Notes under the pieces: generated by a model
What the model was told of the DNA's origin: nothing
The model's database searches: none
Seen by the model: the letters and a program-made list of their open reading frames with translations, nothing else
Origin: Saprospiraceae bacterium
Lineage (GTDB): Bacteria > Bacteroidota > Bacteroidia > Chitinophagales > Saprospiraceae
Direction: 5' to 3'
Length of the DNA: 38,100 nucleotides
NCBI GenBank assembly: GCA_020436935.1
Contig: JAGQWX010000050.1
Coordinates: forward strand, 1 to 38,100
In this document: positions 16,134 to 25,060 of the stretch, in pieces
Layout of the letters: each line of letters opens with the position of its first letter
Position numbering within the stretch: the stretch's first letter is position 1
Translations under genes and position numbers: made by a program

Positions 16134-18899
16134 TCAGTATCCCAAATTAATTCCCTTCTCTATCGCAGGAACGCCCTTTTTCATCCATTCCGGCATGGGC
16201 TTAGCCATCAGAAAGTGATCAAAAAACTGCTCCATGCGGATGTTGAAATCCTTTCTGTTTTGATACTTCACAGGCCAGTGCGGTTCGCCGTTGTAATTGA
16301 GTAGCCAGGCTTGTTTGCCCAGTCTGCGCAAACCAACAAAGTATTCGATGCCCTGGTACCATGGCACTGCTCCGTCTTCATCATTGTGCAAAATGAGGAC
16401 GGGTGTTTTTACATTGGGCAAGGTAAAGAGTGGAGAATTTTCAAGGTACAGCTCTTTGTCTTCCCACAAGGTCTTGCCAATACGGCTTTGTGTCTTTTCA
16501 TACTGGAACATCCTGCTCATGCCACTTTCCCAACGGATGCCTCCATAGGCAGAAGTCATATTTACCACAGGAGCTCCGGATTCAGCACACGCAAAGCGGT
16601 CGGTTCTTCCCAACAGATAGGCAACCTGATAACCTCCCCAACTGTGCCCCTGTAATCCCATTTTGGTACTGTCTATAAATCCCAACTTTAGAACGGCATC
16701 AACTCCACTCATCAAATCTTCATAACAAGATTCTCCGGGATATCCATCCTTGTAGGTAATGTCCGGATTGAAAATGGCGTAGCCTTTGCTGGCATAATAG
16801 CTGTAATTGATAGACGATCTTCCAGCTAGGGGTGCTCTATAGGTATAAAGCCCATCAGAACTTCTTTCGTAAAAATTGATGAGCAAAGGGTATTTTTTAT
16901 TCGGGTCAAATCCTGCAGGTTTCACTACGAGACCCTGCAATTTCTCACCGGCCGGGTTGGTCCAGTTGATCAGTTCTATGCTGCCCCAGGCATATGCTTT
17001 TTGCTGTGGATTCACATCGGAAACCTTGGTACTGGTATCAAACATATCACTGGTCAACAAAAGGTCCGGAAACATAGTGAAAGACTCTTTTGTAAACAAA
17101 ATGTGCTTGAGGTCGGGTGTGTAAGTCCACCTTTCTGCCAACTCAAAATTGCCGTATTCCAATGCCATGAGGTGGGGATTTTTGCCCAACTCGAGCAGGG
17201 AGTATCCACTGCTTTTATTAAATTCATCAAAAACTTTGAGGTACAACCTTTTATCGGAGGTATATGGCGACTCCCCTCTGGTATTGACAATGCGGTGGAC
17301 CTTTTGGTTTTCACGCCCTCTGGTCAGCCTTCTCACTGTTCCTTTTCCAGCAAAATCGACCTGCCAAATGTCGTATCGGTCATATAACAAGATACCTTTT
17401 TCACCTTCCAGCCATCCGGCCAAACCATACGCCCGGGGCAAAGCGGGTACGTCATTTTGCTCATCTGACCAGGTAACTCCTTCCGGTTTTTCAATATTTA
17501 TAGTCGTACCACCAGGCAATTGCCTGAAATGCCAGGACATCTTATCGCGATCATACCACACCATATGTTCGGCGTTTGGTGAAAGCCTGGGCTCCTCCCA
17601 TACTTCACTCAGCAATTTGCTTTTGTCTCCTGTGCTCAAATTTGTCAGCCAGACATTCATCCTGTTCCCTCCCTGCCAGGTAATTTCCTTTTTGAAAGGT
17701 GTCTTTTCAAGGAGTAACGCGTATTTGCCTTTTTCTTCATGACCAAAGACCGCCTCTTCCATCTCCTGATTTTCAAGTGGAATAAATTGATTGGTAGCTG
17801 GTCGATAGAGCACGCGGAAGGTCTGTTTTCTGGTCTGTTCCAATCTGGATTCCTGCATCGTATACAAATAGTCATCCTCCGTATGCCATACTTCCACATT
17901 GACGATTTCCTCATCGAGTAATGTGGTATCTTTTGAAAGCAGCCTTGGAGAAATACCCACCAACAGCTCATCAGTGCCTTCTCTGTATTCTACCTTGCTG
18001 TATGGTGGAATGTGCCACTTGGCAGGAAGTACATCATCACCAAGTTCCGGGAAAGAAGCCTTGCCTGTTTGTACATTGTAATAAATGAGTTTTCTCGGTC
18101 CTTCCTTGTAGTCTGTTGAGTCTGCATTGACCAAAGCTGAGCATTGCATTCCAGTTTTGTCGCAAAACAATTGGGCGTCTTTCCAGCTTCCTATCGCAAT
18201 GGTATCTGACTTTTTAGTGGGAATATGGTATCTGATCAGTGTATGCTGTGAGGCAGAATCTGGTCCGGTAGTCCAGTAAAAAAGCTCAAACGCCTCCTTG
18301 GCCATTGCATGTTTTTTGACGTACCTGATGGTGTCGCTCATGCCTGAGAGGGGTTTCCATATGATGAGATCCCTTCCGTTTTCTTCGCTTTGTTTTTTAT
18401 AATCTCGGGCTGTGGCAATGCTGTCCTTCTTATAATTGGGCAATGCGGGCTGGATGATGACCAGGTCGTGTAATTTTTGAGGCATCTCATATTTACCTAC
18501 ATTATAAAACGCCCATCTTTGACTGGTTCCGGGGGCAAGAATCACGAGACTGTCCTTAGGCAGATCATCTTTTTTGACCTTCTGCCGTTTCAACTGTTTG
18601 AGTGAATCCAGTGGTATCTTTTTGGTCATAGCCAAAAGTCTTCCATCTTCGGTGAGGCTCGGACGCTCGCTGTAAGGAAATAAACTTTCCTGCTTTTTTG
18701 CCACATCATACAACCTAACATCCGGATCTGTGTCATCACCTGAGGTCTGATAGACCACAAACTTTCCGTCATCACTGATTTGGGTCTGGGTAATGTTTTT
18801 CCATTGATTGAAATCCTGAGATGAAAGTATTTTGAGGTCCTGGGCAGTTGAGAGCTGAAAATACATCAGCAGTCCAAAAAGGATGGCTAGTTTTTGCAT
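16134..18899 (-). CDS. S9 family (prolyl oligopeptidase-type) serine peptidase, exported
   Basis: A 921-residue secreted peptidase. The ATG at 18899 is chosen because it begins a good signal peptide (MQKLAILFGLLMYFQLSTAQ); the frame extends 19 residues further with no such signal. Residues about 25-640 form a WD/propeller-like region. The C-terminal alpha/beta hydrolase domain holds the catalytic triad: Ser753 in GLQGHSWGGY, Asp842 in HNDEDGAVPW and His874 in NGEPHWP. The pattern fits the large Bacteroidota S9 proteins, some annotated as dipeptidyl aminopeptidase/acylaminoacyl-peptidase. The specific cleavage preference cannot be told. It stands alone, with a 16-bp repeat array immediately downstream. 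Confidence 0.92.
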   Translation of the reverse strand: MQKLAILFGLLMYFQLSTAQDLKILSSQDFNQWKNITQTQISDDGKFVVYQTSGDDTDPDVRLYDVAKKQESLFPYSERPSLTEDGRLLAMTKKIPLDSLKQLKRQKVKKDDLPKDSLVILAPGTSQRWAFYNVGKYEMPQKLHDLVIIQPALPNYKKDSIATARDYKKQSEENGRDLIIWKPLSGMSDTIRYVKKHAMAKEAFELFYWTTGPDSASQHTLIRYHIPTKKSDTIAIGSWKDAQLFCDKTGMQCSALVNADSTDYKEGPRKLIYYNVQTGKASFPELGDDVLPAKWHIPPYSKVEYREGTDELLVGISPRLLSKDTTLLDEEIVNVEVWHTEDDYLYTMQESRLEQTRKQTFRVLYRPATNQFIPLENQEMEEAVFGHEEKGKYALLLEKTPFKKEITWQGGNRMNVWLTNLSTGDKSKLLSEVWEEPRLSPNAEHMVWYDRDKMSWHFRQLPGGTTINIEKPEGVTWSDEQNDVPALPRAYGLAGWLEGEKGILLYDRYDIWQVDFAGKGTVRRLTRGRENQKVHRIVNTRGESPYTSDKRLYLKVFDEFNKSSGYSLLELGKNPHLMALEYGNFELAERWTYTPDLKHILFTKESFTMFPDLLLTSDMFDTSTKVSDVNPQQKAYAWGSIELINWTNPAGEKLQGLVVKPAGFDPNKKYPLLINFYERSSDGLYTYRAPLAGRSSINYSYYASKGYAIFNPDITYKDGYPGESCYEDLMSGVDAVLKLGFIDSTKMGLQGHSWGGYQVAYLLGRTDRFACAESGAPVVNMTSAYGGIRWESGMSRMFQYEKTQSRIGKTLWEDKELYLENSPLFTLPNVKTPVLILHNDEDGAVPWYQGIEYFVGLRRLGKQAWLLNYNGEPHWPVKYQNRKDFNIRMEQFFDHFLMAKPMPEWMKKGVPAIEKGINLGY

Positions 18900-19078
18900 A
18901 TCAATATTTAAAATGGTTATCCTGTAAAAATAGATTTTAAATATATATATACACACTCACCATACCACAGCTTTTATGATAAGTTTTGTATTCTGGCATC
19001 AATCGAGCAATTATACTGTCATTCAAGTCGTCAGAAAAGCCCTTTTTCTGGGGCTGAATAAAAATAGTTGAAAAAAAA

Positions 19079-19112
19079 TTTGACTCTTACGTTACGTGAC
19101 CCCTTTACTTTG
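19079..19112 (+). promoter_or_regulatory. MerR-type promoter/operator upstream of the TipAS regulator
   Basis: TTTG (19079-19082, Bacteroidota -33 element) and TTACTTTG (19105-19112, seven of eight matches to TAnnTTTG) are separated by 22 bases, longer than the usual 19-21. The spacer contains the near-palindrome TTACGTTACGTGA (19087-19099; a single mismatched pair around a central T). A dyad in an overlong spacer just ahead of a MerR gene is the layout of MerR-family autoregulated promoters. The promoter calls come from reading the sequence only. Confidence 0.6.
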
Positions 19113-19134
19113 TATTGTCATTAAAATTCTATAG

Positions 19135-19905
19135 ATGAAAAAGTATTCGGCAAAGGGATTATCAAAGTTAGCTGGAGTAAGTGTGCGCACCTTACACCAC
19201 TATGATGAGATTGGTTTGCTCAAACCTGCAATTCGCACCGAGTCAAAGTACCGCTTGTATGGGGAAAATGAGTTGATAAAGTTGCAACAGATTCTTTTCT
19301 ACAAAGAGCTCGATTTTCCGCTGAAGGAAATTATTGAGATTTTGAACGCTCCGGATTTCGACCTCATAAAGGCATTTGAGAGTCACAGGCAGGCCCTTGA
19401 ATCAAAAAAAGAGAACATCAACGTAATGCTGAATACCATTGAAAAAACAATTTCTAATTTAAAAGGTAAAAAAATGATTACAAACGAAGAGTTATTTGAA
19501 GGTTTTGCTGCAGAGGATGTAATACCAATTCGCAATGAGGCCATCAAAAAGTATGGTGTAGAACAAGTGGAAAGCAGTGAAAATTCCCTGAAAAAACTTT
19601 CCAAAGAACAATTTGCGCAGTTGAAAAAGGAACAGCAGGAGATAGGTAAAAACTTGTTTGACCTTTCTCACATGTCGCCGGAGAGCGAATTGGTGCAGCT
19701 TGAAATAGCGCGCCACTACAAAAACATCAGGAAGTTTTGGGGAACTGATGGTATGCAGGATACACAATGGAAACAATACAAAGGATTGGGTGAGTTGTAT
19801 ATGGCCGACGATCGATTTAGCACTGTGGATGGAAGCCCACAACCCGAGTTTGCGAAATTCCTTTCCACAGCCATGACACACTTTGCTCATTCGCAGTTGA
19901 AATAA
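19135..19905 (+). CDS. MerR family transcriptional regulator with TipAS drug-sensing domain
   Basis: A 256-residue regulator. Residues 1-70 are a MerR winged helix (YSAKGLSKLAGVSVRTLHHYDEIGLLKP, then YRLYGENELIKLQQI). A coiled-coil linker follows at about 75-115. Residues about 120-250 match the TipAS antibiotic-recognition domain (NEELFEGFA, YGVEQVESSENSL, IARHYKNIRKFWG, DDRFSTVDG). Relatives (TipA, SkgA, Mta) bind hydrophobic or peptide ligands and activate stress or efflux genes and their own promoter by twisting a long spacer. A matching dyad lies 36-48 bases upstream of the start. No efflux gene follows; only a possible relic lies downstream, so its targets other than itself are unknown. 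Confidence 0.93.
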   Translation: MKKYSAKGLSKLAGVSVRTLHHYDEIGLLKPAIRTESKYRLYGENELIKLQQILFYKELDFPLKEIIEILNAPDFDLIKAFESHRQALESKKENINVMLNTIEKTISNLKGKKMITNEELFEGFAAEDVIPIRNEAIKKYGVEQVESSENSLKKLSKEQFAQLKKEQQEIGKNLFDLSHMSPESELVQLEIARHYKNIRKFWGTDGMQDTQWKQYKGLGELYMADDRFSTVDGSPQPEFAKFLSTAMTHFAHSQLK

Positions 19906-20245
19906 GTCTGTCCTGTTATGAATTATTTGGTGAGTTTGAAGAATCAAGGTTCGTAAATTTAAGTTGGTAAAACTCTCACGAACGGGGTCATTCCAATGGA
20001 AATTTAGACCTTAACATCAATTGGACTTTCGAAAACTTCAAGCTCACCATTATTCCAAAACCGATATTTTGACTTTATCAAAGGGTGAAGTAGCAAGCAT
20101 CAATTATGCATTTTTGTTCAGGTCGGATGTGGCGACAACTTCGGCTCTTAAATTTGAAATATAGCTTTGTTATTGACTCAATTAAAACGACCAGACACCC
20201 GACTACCTGAGCAAATTCAGTCTTAGTTGTTAGATTTGTTGCTGT
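19906..20245. other. Gap with possible decayed coding fragments before the kinase gene
   Basis: Two adjacent stretches on the plus strand read as protein in different frames. One runs from 19995 to about 20070 (GNLDLNINWTFENFKLTIIP). The other, shifted by one base, ends at a TAG at 20162-20164 (SKTDILTLSKGEVASINYAF, then LKFEI). This could be a broken target gene of the MerR regulator, but no family is recognised. A TAGATTTG element (20231-20238) matches the TAnnTTTG consensus and would give the kinase gene a very short leader; no -33 partner is evident. Confidence 0.25.
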
Positions 20246-22906
20246 ATGATAAAAAATTATACTGTCTTCATTCTTTTATTTTGTTGTCCGTTGATTCACA
20301 CCTGGGCACAGGCTTCACTTTTTCTTAGTCCGATCAACAGTGACACAGATCTGATCGAAGAGCCAAACTCTATTGCCAGGGATGAGTTATGCCGGTATTG
20401 GGTAAAAACCAATGACCATTTATGGATGTTCTCAGGCCAGCAAATCCAGGATCTTTCTCATGTTCCTGATTGGAAAATGGATGATTCATCATATAAATTA
20501 TTTGCGGGGCGAAATCACAATATGTATTTTATTCCATATGCCGCCTATTATTACGAGCTGGATCTTCAGACCAATGTTATGGCTAAAAAGTCACTTCCTG
20601 GTCCAACCAAAAACATCATCACAAAAGACGGAAAAACATCGCTCTTTGCTTCGGGTCAAAACGAACCGATGATTTCCCTTGATATTAAAACCACAACACG
20701 CCAAACCCGGGCCATCTCCTCGAATGACGCGCTTTGCACAGGATTGGGCGTCTTGCCAACAAATGGTAAATGGATCGAGGAAGCTGATGCATCCTATTAT
20801 TACCTCAATCAGAGGTTATTTATCCTTCGAGAAGATGTCAATACGGTCATTGCTCATCATAAAGTAAAGGGTGTTCCCGCTTTAAGCATGCGTGTGGCAA
20901 TACCGCTTGGTGTTGACAGGGTTTTTCTTTCGGCGGACTCCAGCATGGCCATTTATGTACAGGACAAAGACCAGCTGATCAATGTTGCCGAATTACCTCA
21001 AAATCAGGCAATTGTAGAAAAGTACGACAACAGCATCATATTTCACGCAACTCCAGTGGGAGATGAACACCTCGTGCTCATAGACCAGTTGGGGCAAATA
21101 CTTTTGTACCATACAAAAACGCATTCCCTCACCGATGACTTCATCGACAAACCCGATAAGGCATTTCTTAAAAACATATACACTGACAGAGCCGGAAATG
21201 TTTGGATCGGCACTTATGACAAAGAGATTTTTCAATTCTATCCGGATGGAAAACTCAAAAGAATATATTCCTCCCGGGACAATGCCCGCATCAATGATAT
21301 TTTCAGGTTTTATGAAGACCAAAAGGGCTATATGTGGGTAGGAATGAGTGAAAGTTTTGTCATCATTGACCCGGCAAATGAAAAGGTATATGACCCGGCT
21401 CCGCAAATCAATGCGCTCACTACCCGTTTGCTTAAAGAAGGAATTTCATCCTTTGCATATCACCAGGCTCTTGACAGAATGTGGATCGGAACCTATGGTG
21501 GCGGGCTCTTTTACATCAAATATGATGCGTTTATGGATTGCCTGCTGGGCGAATGCCAGAACCAGTCGATCGACAACTTATTCATATCTCTAAATGAAAA
21601 AGTGAGGATCAACCAAAAAGACATCAAATACCTCAACGCAGAAAGCAATAAATTATATGCCCGCACTGACCAGGGAATGATGATCATTGATTCCACTGAA
21701 AACATCAGAACCATCAGCATACAGGACGGCTTTGCTAACGCGCTCAACAACAATTACAATTACATCACAGACGATCATGTGTATTGGTGCGGCGATCAGG
21801 GAGGCTATATCAAAATTTACCTGGACAAGCTCGAAGATATCAAACCTGTCTGTGGCCCCACACTCCATGAAATCAACCTGAGCGACTATACACAGGCCCT
21901 GCCCTATCCCCTTAATGTGGGAGGAAGGATGAGGATCAACGACGAACTCCGTTTCGTTACCTTTACTGTTCAAAATAGATTTTCTGAACCAGATCCCTAT
22001 ATCTCCCGCAATCTTGAGTTCAAGGTAAATGATGATAAGTTTACCCCGGTCAAACACCAGGAAATGATTTTCAGTAGTTCACAGACCGGTTTACATGTGG
22101 TCAGTTTGGTAAACAAACAAGCTTCTGTCTTTGAGAAACCTATACCATTGGAGTTTTCGGTGCTCATCGTTACTGCCTGGTGGAAAACCTGGTGGTTCAG
22201 ATCCATCTTTTCACTGCTTATTTTCGGCATAGTTTATTTGTTTATCAGAACCATACAGCGTCAGAAAAAATATGTGCAGCACATCAGAAGCCTTGAAAAT
22301 GCATCGCTGAGATCTCAAATGAATCCTCACTTTATTTCCAACAGTCTCAATTCCATCAACTACTACATCCTTGAAAACAGGACGGAGGAGGCTTCCTCTT
22401 ACATCGTCAAATTCTCCAAACTTATACGCCGTATCCTGCAAAACACTGCGCAGGAATTCATTCCCCTCAAAGAGGAAATAGAATCCTTGGAAATGTACAT
22501 AAGCATGGAAAAACTGAGGTTCAAAGACAAGTTTTCCTACGATATTGATATTGCTCCTGGTGTCGATTTGTCGCAAATGGTACCCTCTATGATTCTGCAG
22601 CCCGTTGTTGAAAATGCCATTTGGCATGGCCTGGTGCAAAAGGAGGGAAATGGCCATTTGGTCATTCAGGTAAATCATGGAACTGGCGGTCTTCAAATAG
22701 TTATTGAGGATGATGGGATTGGCAGAAAAGAGGCTCAGCGCATCAATTCAAAAAAAGCCAGCAAGAGAAAGTCGTTTGGACTGGAAATTGTGACCAAAAG
22801 ATTGCGCCTGCTCAACGACCAGCACCACAAAAAATATGAAATGATCATCAGGGACCGTTCGATTGGCCGGGAATATCCAGGCACAAAAGTGACCATCAAT
22901 TTGTAA
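20246..22906 (+). CDS. LytS-type sensor histidine kinase with Reg_prop-like periplasmic sensor
   Basis: An 886-residue membrane kinase. It has a signal peptide (MIKNYTVFILLFCCPLIHTWAQ), then a periplasmic propeller-like sensor with blades of the two-component-regulator-propeller type (GNVWIGTYDKEIFQF, GYMWVGMSESFVIID, RMWIGTYGGGLFYIK). A Y_Y_Y-like beta domain follows, then one transmembrane helix near 650-670 (FSLLIFGIVYLFI). The cytoplasmic part is a His_kinase domain (PF06580): the phospho-acceptor is His695 in QMNPHFISNSLNSIN, the N-box is VVENAIWHGL, and the ATP lid is EDDGIGRKEA. The usual HFLFN is HFISN here. The response regulator follows after 3 bases, so the two are co-transcribed. 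The ligand is unknown; similar sensors in this phylum often follow glycan or envelope signals. Confidence 0.92.
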   Translation: MIKNYTVFILLFCCPLIHTWAQASLFLSPINSDTDLIEEPNSIARDELCRYWVKTNDHLWMFSGQQIQDLSHVPDWKMDDSSYKLFAGRNHNMYFIPYAAYYYELDLQTNVMAKKSLPGPTKNIITKDGKTSLFASGQNEPMISLDIKTTTRQTRAISSNDALCTGLGVLPTNGKWIEEADASYYYLNQRLFILREDVNTVIAHHKVKGVPALSMRVAIPLGVDRVFLSADSSMAIYVQDKDQLINVAELPQNQAIVEKYDNSIIFHATPVGDEHLVLIDQLGQILLYHTKTHSLTDDFIDKPDKAFLKNIYTDRAGNVWIGTYDKEIFQFYPDGKLKRIYSSRDNARINDIFRFYEDQKGYMWVGMSESFVIIDPANEKVYDPAPQINALTTRLLKEGISSFAYHQALDRMWIGTYGGGLFYIKYDAFMDCLLGECQNQSIDNLFISLNEKVRINQKDIKYLNAESNKLYARTDQGMMIIDSTENIRTISIQDGFANALNNNYNYITDDHVYWCGDQGGYIKIYLDKLEDIKPVCGPTLHEINLSDYTQALPYPLNVGGRMRINDELRFVTFTVQNRFSEPDPYISRNLEFKVNDDKFTPVKHQEMIFSSSQTGLHVVSLVNKQASVFEKPIPLEFSVLIVTAWWKTWWFRSIFSLLIFGIVYLFIRTIQRQKKYVQHIRSLENASLRSQMNPHFISNSLNSINYYILENRTEEASSYIVKFSKLIRRILQNTAQEFIPLKEEIESLEMYISMEKLRFKDKFSYDIDIAPGVDLSQMVPSMILQPVVENAIWHGLVQKEGNGHLVIQVNHGTGGLQIVIEDDGIGRKEAQRINSKKASKRKSFGLEIVTKRLRLLNDQHHKKYEMIIRDRSIGREYPGTKVTINL

Positions 22907-22909
22907 TGT

Positions 22910-23650
22910 ATGAAAGAATCAATCAGAGCTGTTTTGGTGGACGACGAGGCGGATTCCATCGGTGTATTGCAGATACTATTAAAAAAATATGCTCCGGAAG
23001 TCGTCGTCCGTGCAACCTTTACCAACAGTAAGGAAGCCCTGGAATATCTTCGGCAGGAAGAGACAGACGTCCTTTTCCTGGATATCGAAATGCCAGGCCT
23101 CGATGGATTTGAATTACTCAGCAAATTGGGTTCATTCTCCTTCAAGCCCATCTTTGTTTCTGCATACGATGAATTCGGTGTGAAGGCCATCAAATACAGA
23201 ATATTTGACTACCTCGTCAAGCCCATTGATCCTGAAGAATTGCTCCAGACCATCAGACGTCTGAAGAATGAACTGGCGGAAGAAGAAAAAGTGAACATTG
23301 AAAAAATTGATCATGTAAGCATCTTACACGATAAAATTTTGATTCCGGTCGGCAATGAGTACGAGTTTGTGCAGATCAGTGAAATAGTACGTTGTGAAGC
23401 AGATGACAATTATACCAGGCTATACCTCGGAGATCAAGTGTTTTTGGTCAGCAAAACTTTGAAGTATTTTGAAGAGGTACTACCTGCTTCCCATTTTTTG
23501 AGAACCCACAACAAACACCTCATCAATGTCAACAAGATTAAAAAATACGTCAAAAGTGATGGTGGATATTTTGAATTGACTTCAGGAGGCACCATACCTC
23601 TTTCTCGTTACCGAAAAGAGGATGTTTTAAAAAGGCTGGGTCTGGCTTAA
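22910..23650 (+). CDS. LytTR family response regulator
   Basis: A 246-residue partner of the upstream LytS-type kinase. The receiver domain (about 5-120) has the acidic pair Asp11/Asp12, phospho-acceptor Asp58 in VLFLDIEMPGLDG, a Ser at the T/S position (FVSAYDEFG) and the conserved Lys in DYLVKPIDPEEL. The LytTR DNA-binding domain (about 145-246) shows EIVRCEADDNYTRLYL, FLRTHNKHLINVNKIKKY and the C-terminal GGTIPLSRYRKEDV. LytTR proteins bind short direct repeats and usually activate a nearby or linked gene. The next gene downstream, a beta-helix lipoprotein 118 bases away, is one candidate target, but this is only positional. Confidence 0.95.
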   Translation: MKESIRAVLVDDEADSIGVLQILLKKYAPEVVVRATFTNSKEALEYLRQEETDVLFLDIEMPGLDGFELLSKLGSFSFKPIFVSAYDEFGVKAIKYRIFDYLVKPIDPEELLQTIRRLKNELAEEEKVNIEKIDHVSILHDKILIPVGNEYEFVQISEIVRCEADDNYTRLYLGDQVFLVSKTLKYFEEVLPASHFLRTHNKHLINVNKIKKYVKSDGGYFELTSGGTIPLSRYRKEDVLKRLGLA

Positions 23651-23768
23651 TGATTTACTTCTGGACTAAAATGGACTTTCTGTTTTTCACTCATTGACAA
23701 TTGCCAGCTACTCATTGTAAGAAATCACTCCGCAGGGATTGTTTTGCTTTGTATTCATAACACAAAAA

Positions 23769-24959
23769 ATGAATACAACTATGGTTAGAATTAAATCCTT
23801 ATTTGCCTTTGCTGTTCTTTTATTGACCGTCATTTCCTGCCAAAAAGATCCTATTTCCGGCGGTGAAGACAAAGATGTGCCTCAATTGCTTACCAATAAT
23901 GATTTCCTTAGCAATCTTACGCTCGAAGATCGCAATTCCGGAGTGGATTATTACATCGATCAAACCATCAACATGGATCACGATTTGGTCATCAAACCCG
24001 GCGTTGTCATCGAATTTGGAGAAAATGGTGGAATCAGCATTAGAGAATCCGGCTCTATTGAAGCCAAAGGTCTTTCTGATAAAGGAATAACTTTCTCCGG
24101 AAGGCTCAAATCAAAGGGCAGCTGGAATGGCATTCTTGTCCAGTCTACAAGTTTGAAAAATGTTTTTAAGCACTGCATTTTTGAGTTTGCCGGAAAAGAT
24201 GGCTGGGGCAATGATGTTACTGGGGCCTTGGGCACCTGGGCAGAAGCATCTATGAATGTAGATGATTGCGTCTTTCGCAATAATAAAGTGCGAGGTGTGA
24301 GCTTATACCGAAGTGCCAATGTAGAATTGAGATCCTTTGAAAACAATGTTTTTGAAAACAACGACTTGCCCATAAAGATCGACCCTGCTACGGTTCACCA
24401 ACTGGGCAATACCAATACCTTCGCAGACCTTAAAAATGTGATTGAGGTGTATGAGGATGATGTTTTTGATGATGAAAGCCCAAACATCACCTTCACCTGG
24501 AAGGCACAGCCGATTCCTTATGCTGTCCAGGGAGTTGTAAGCATAAGGTATAAAGGAAATTTGACCATCGAAGCAGGAGCTGTTTTAGAATTTAATGAAA
24601 CTGCTTATCTGAGTGTTGATGATGCCTCCTTGACCATCAAAGGGACGGCATTAAAACCTGTTATGCTTACAGGTACTTCAAAGTCTCCAGGATCGTGGGG
24701 TGGATTGGCCTTTTCTTTTACAAGCAGCTCTAAAAACACGATAGAGCATGCGGTTATTGAATACGCTGGAAGCAATGCTTACGAATTTGAAAATGGTGCC
24801 ATTTATATGTGGGCAAGTCCTGTGGTTAGCTTTAAAAATTGCACATTCAAAGAAATTGCAACTTGCGTGTTCAACTCTAACAGGTCACCGTTTGACCAGC
24901 CTAATTTGACAGAACAAAACAACTCCTTTGTCAATACAGGATCAAAAACTTGTAACTGA
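23769..24959 (+). CDS. Lipoprotein with right-handed beta-helix repeats
   Basis: A 396-residue surface or periplasmic lipoprotein. The ATG at 23769 was chosen over an upstream one at 23739 because it sits close to the lipoprotein signal (MVRIKSLFAFAVLLLTVISC); the ATG at 23781 is equally possible. The mature part contains two halves with similar strand patterns: VIKPGVVIEFGENGGISIRE / GITFSGRLKSKGSWNGILVQ and LTIEAGAVLEFNETAYLSVD / PVMLTGTSKSPGSWGGLAFS. This points to an internally duplicated parallel beta-helix. Polar stacking positions and Asn ladders fit the fold. The role is unknown; no catalytic motif is seen. It follows the LytTR regulator on the same strand and ends at a strong terminator. 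Confidence 0.82.
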   Translation: MNTTMVRIKSLFAFAVLLLTVISCQKDPISGGEDKDVPQLLTNNDFLSNLTLEDRNSGVDYYIDQTINMDHDLVIKPGVVIEFGENGGISIRESGSIEAKGLSDKGITFSGRLKSKGSWNGILVQSTSLKNVFKHCIFEFAGKDGWGNDVTGALGTWAEASMNVDDCVFRNNKVRGVSLYRSANVELRSFENNVFENNDLPIKIDPATVHQLGNTNTFADLKNVIEVYEDDVFDDESPNITFTWKAQPIPYAVQGVVSIRYKGNLTIEAGAVLEFNETAYLSVDDASLTIKGTALKPVMLTGTSKSPGSWGGLAFSFTSSSKNTIEHAVIEYAGSNAYEFENGAIYMWASPVVSFKNCTFKEIATCVFNSNRSPFDQPNLTEQNNSFVNTGSKTCN

Positions 24960-25030
24960 TCAGAAGTTAAATACGGATTTTCATACTTAGGCTTTAATTG
25001 GTTAATAAGCCAGGATTATTCCCAAAAGCG

Positions 25031-25060
25031 AAGAGGTGGCTTGCCACCTCTTTTTATTTT
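25031..25060 (+). terminator. Intrinsic terminator between convergent lipoprotein genes
   Basis: AAGAGGTGG (25031-25039) pairs with CCACCTCTT (25044-25052) around a CTTG loop, followed by TTTATTTT. The T-run is on the plus strand, so it ends the beta-helix lipoprotein transcript. It slightly overlaps the 3' end of the opposing DUF6503 gene (stop at 25054). Confidence 0.88.

Noticed and set aside
17149-17742. 197-codon open frame antisense to the S9 peptidase
   Set aside because: Shadow frame over a conserved peptidase propeller region; Ser/Pro-rich translation without family features.
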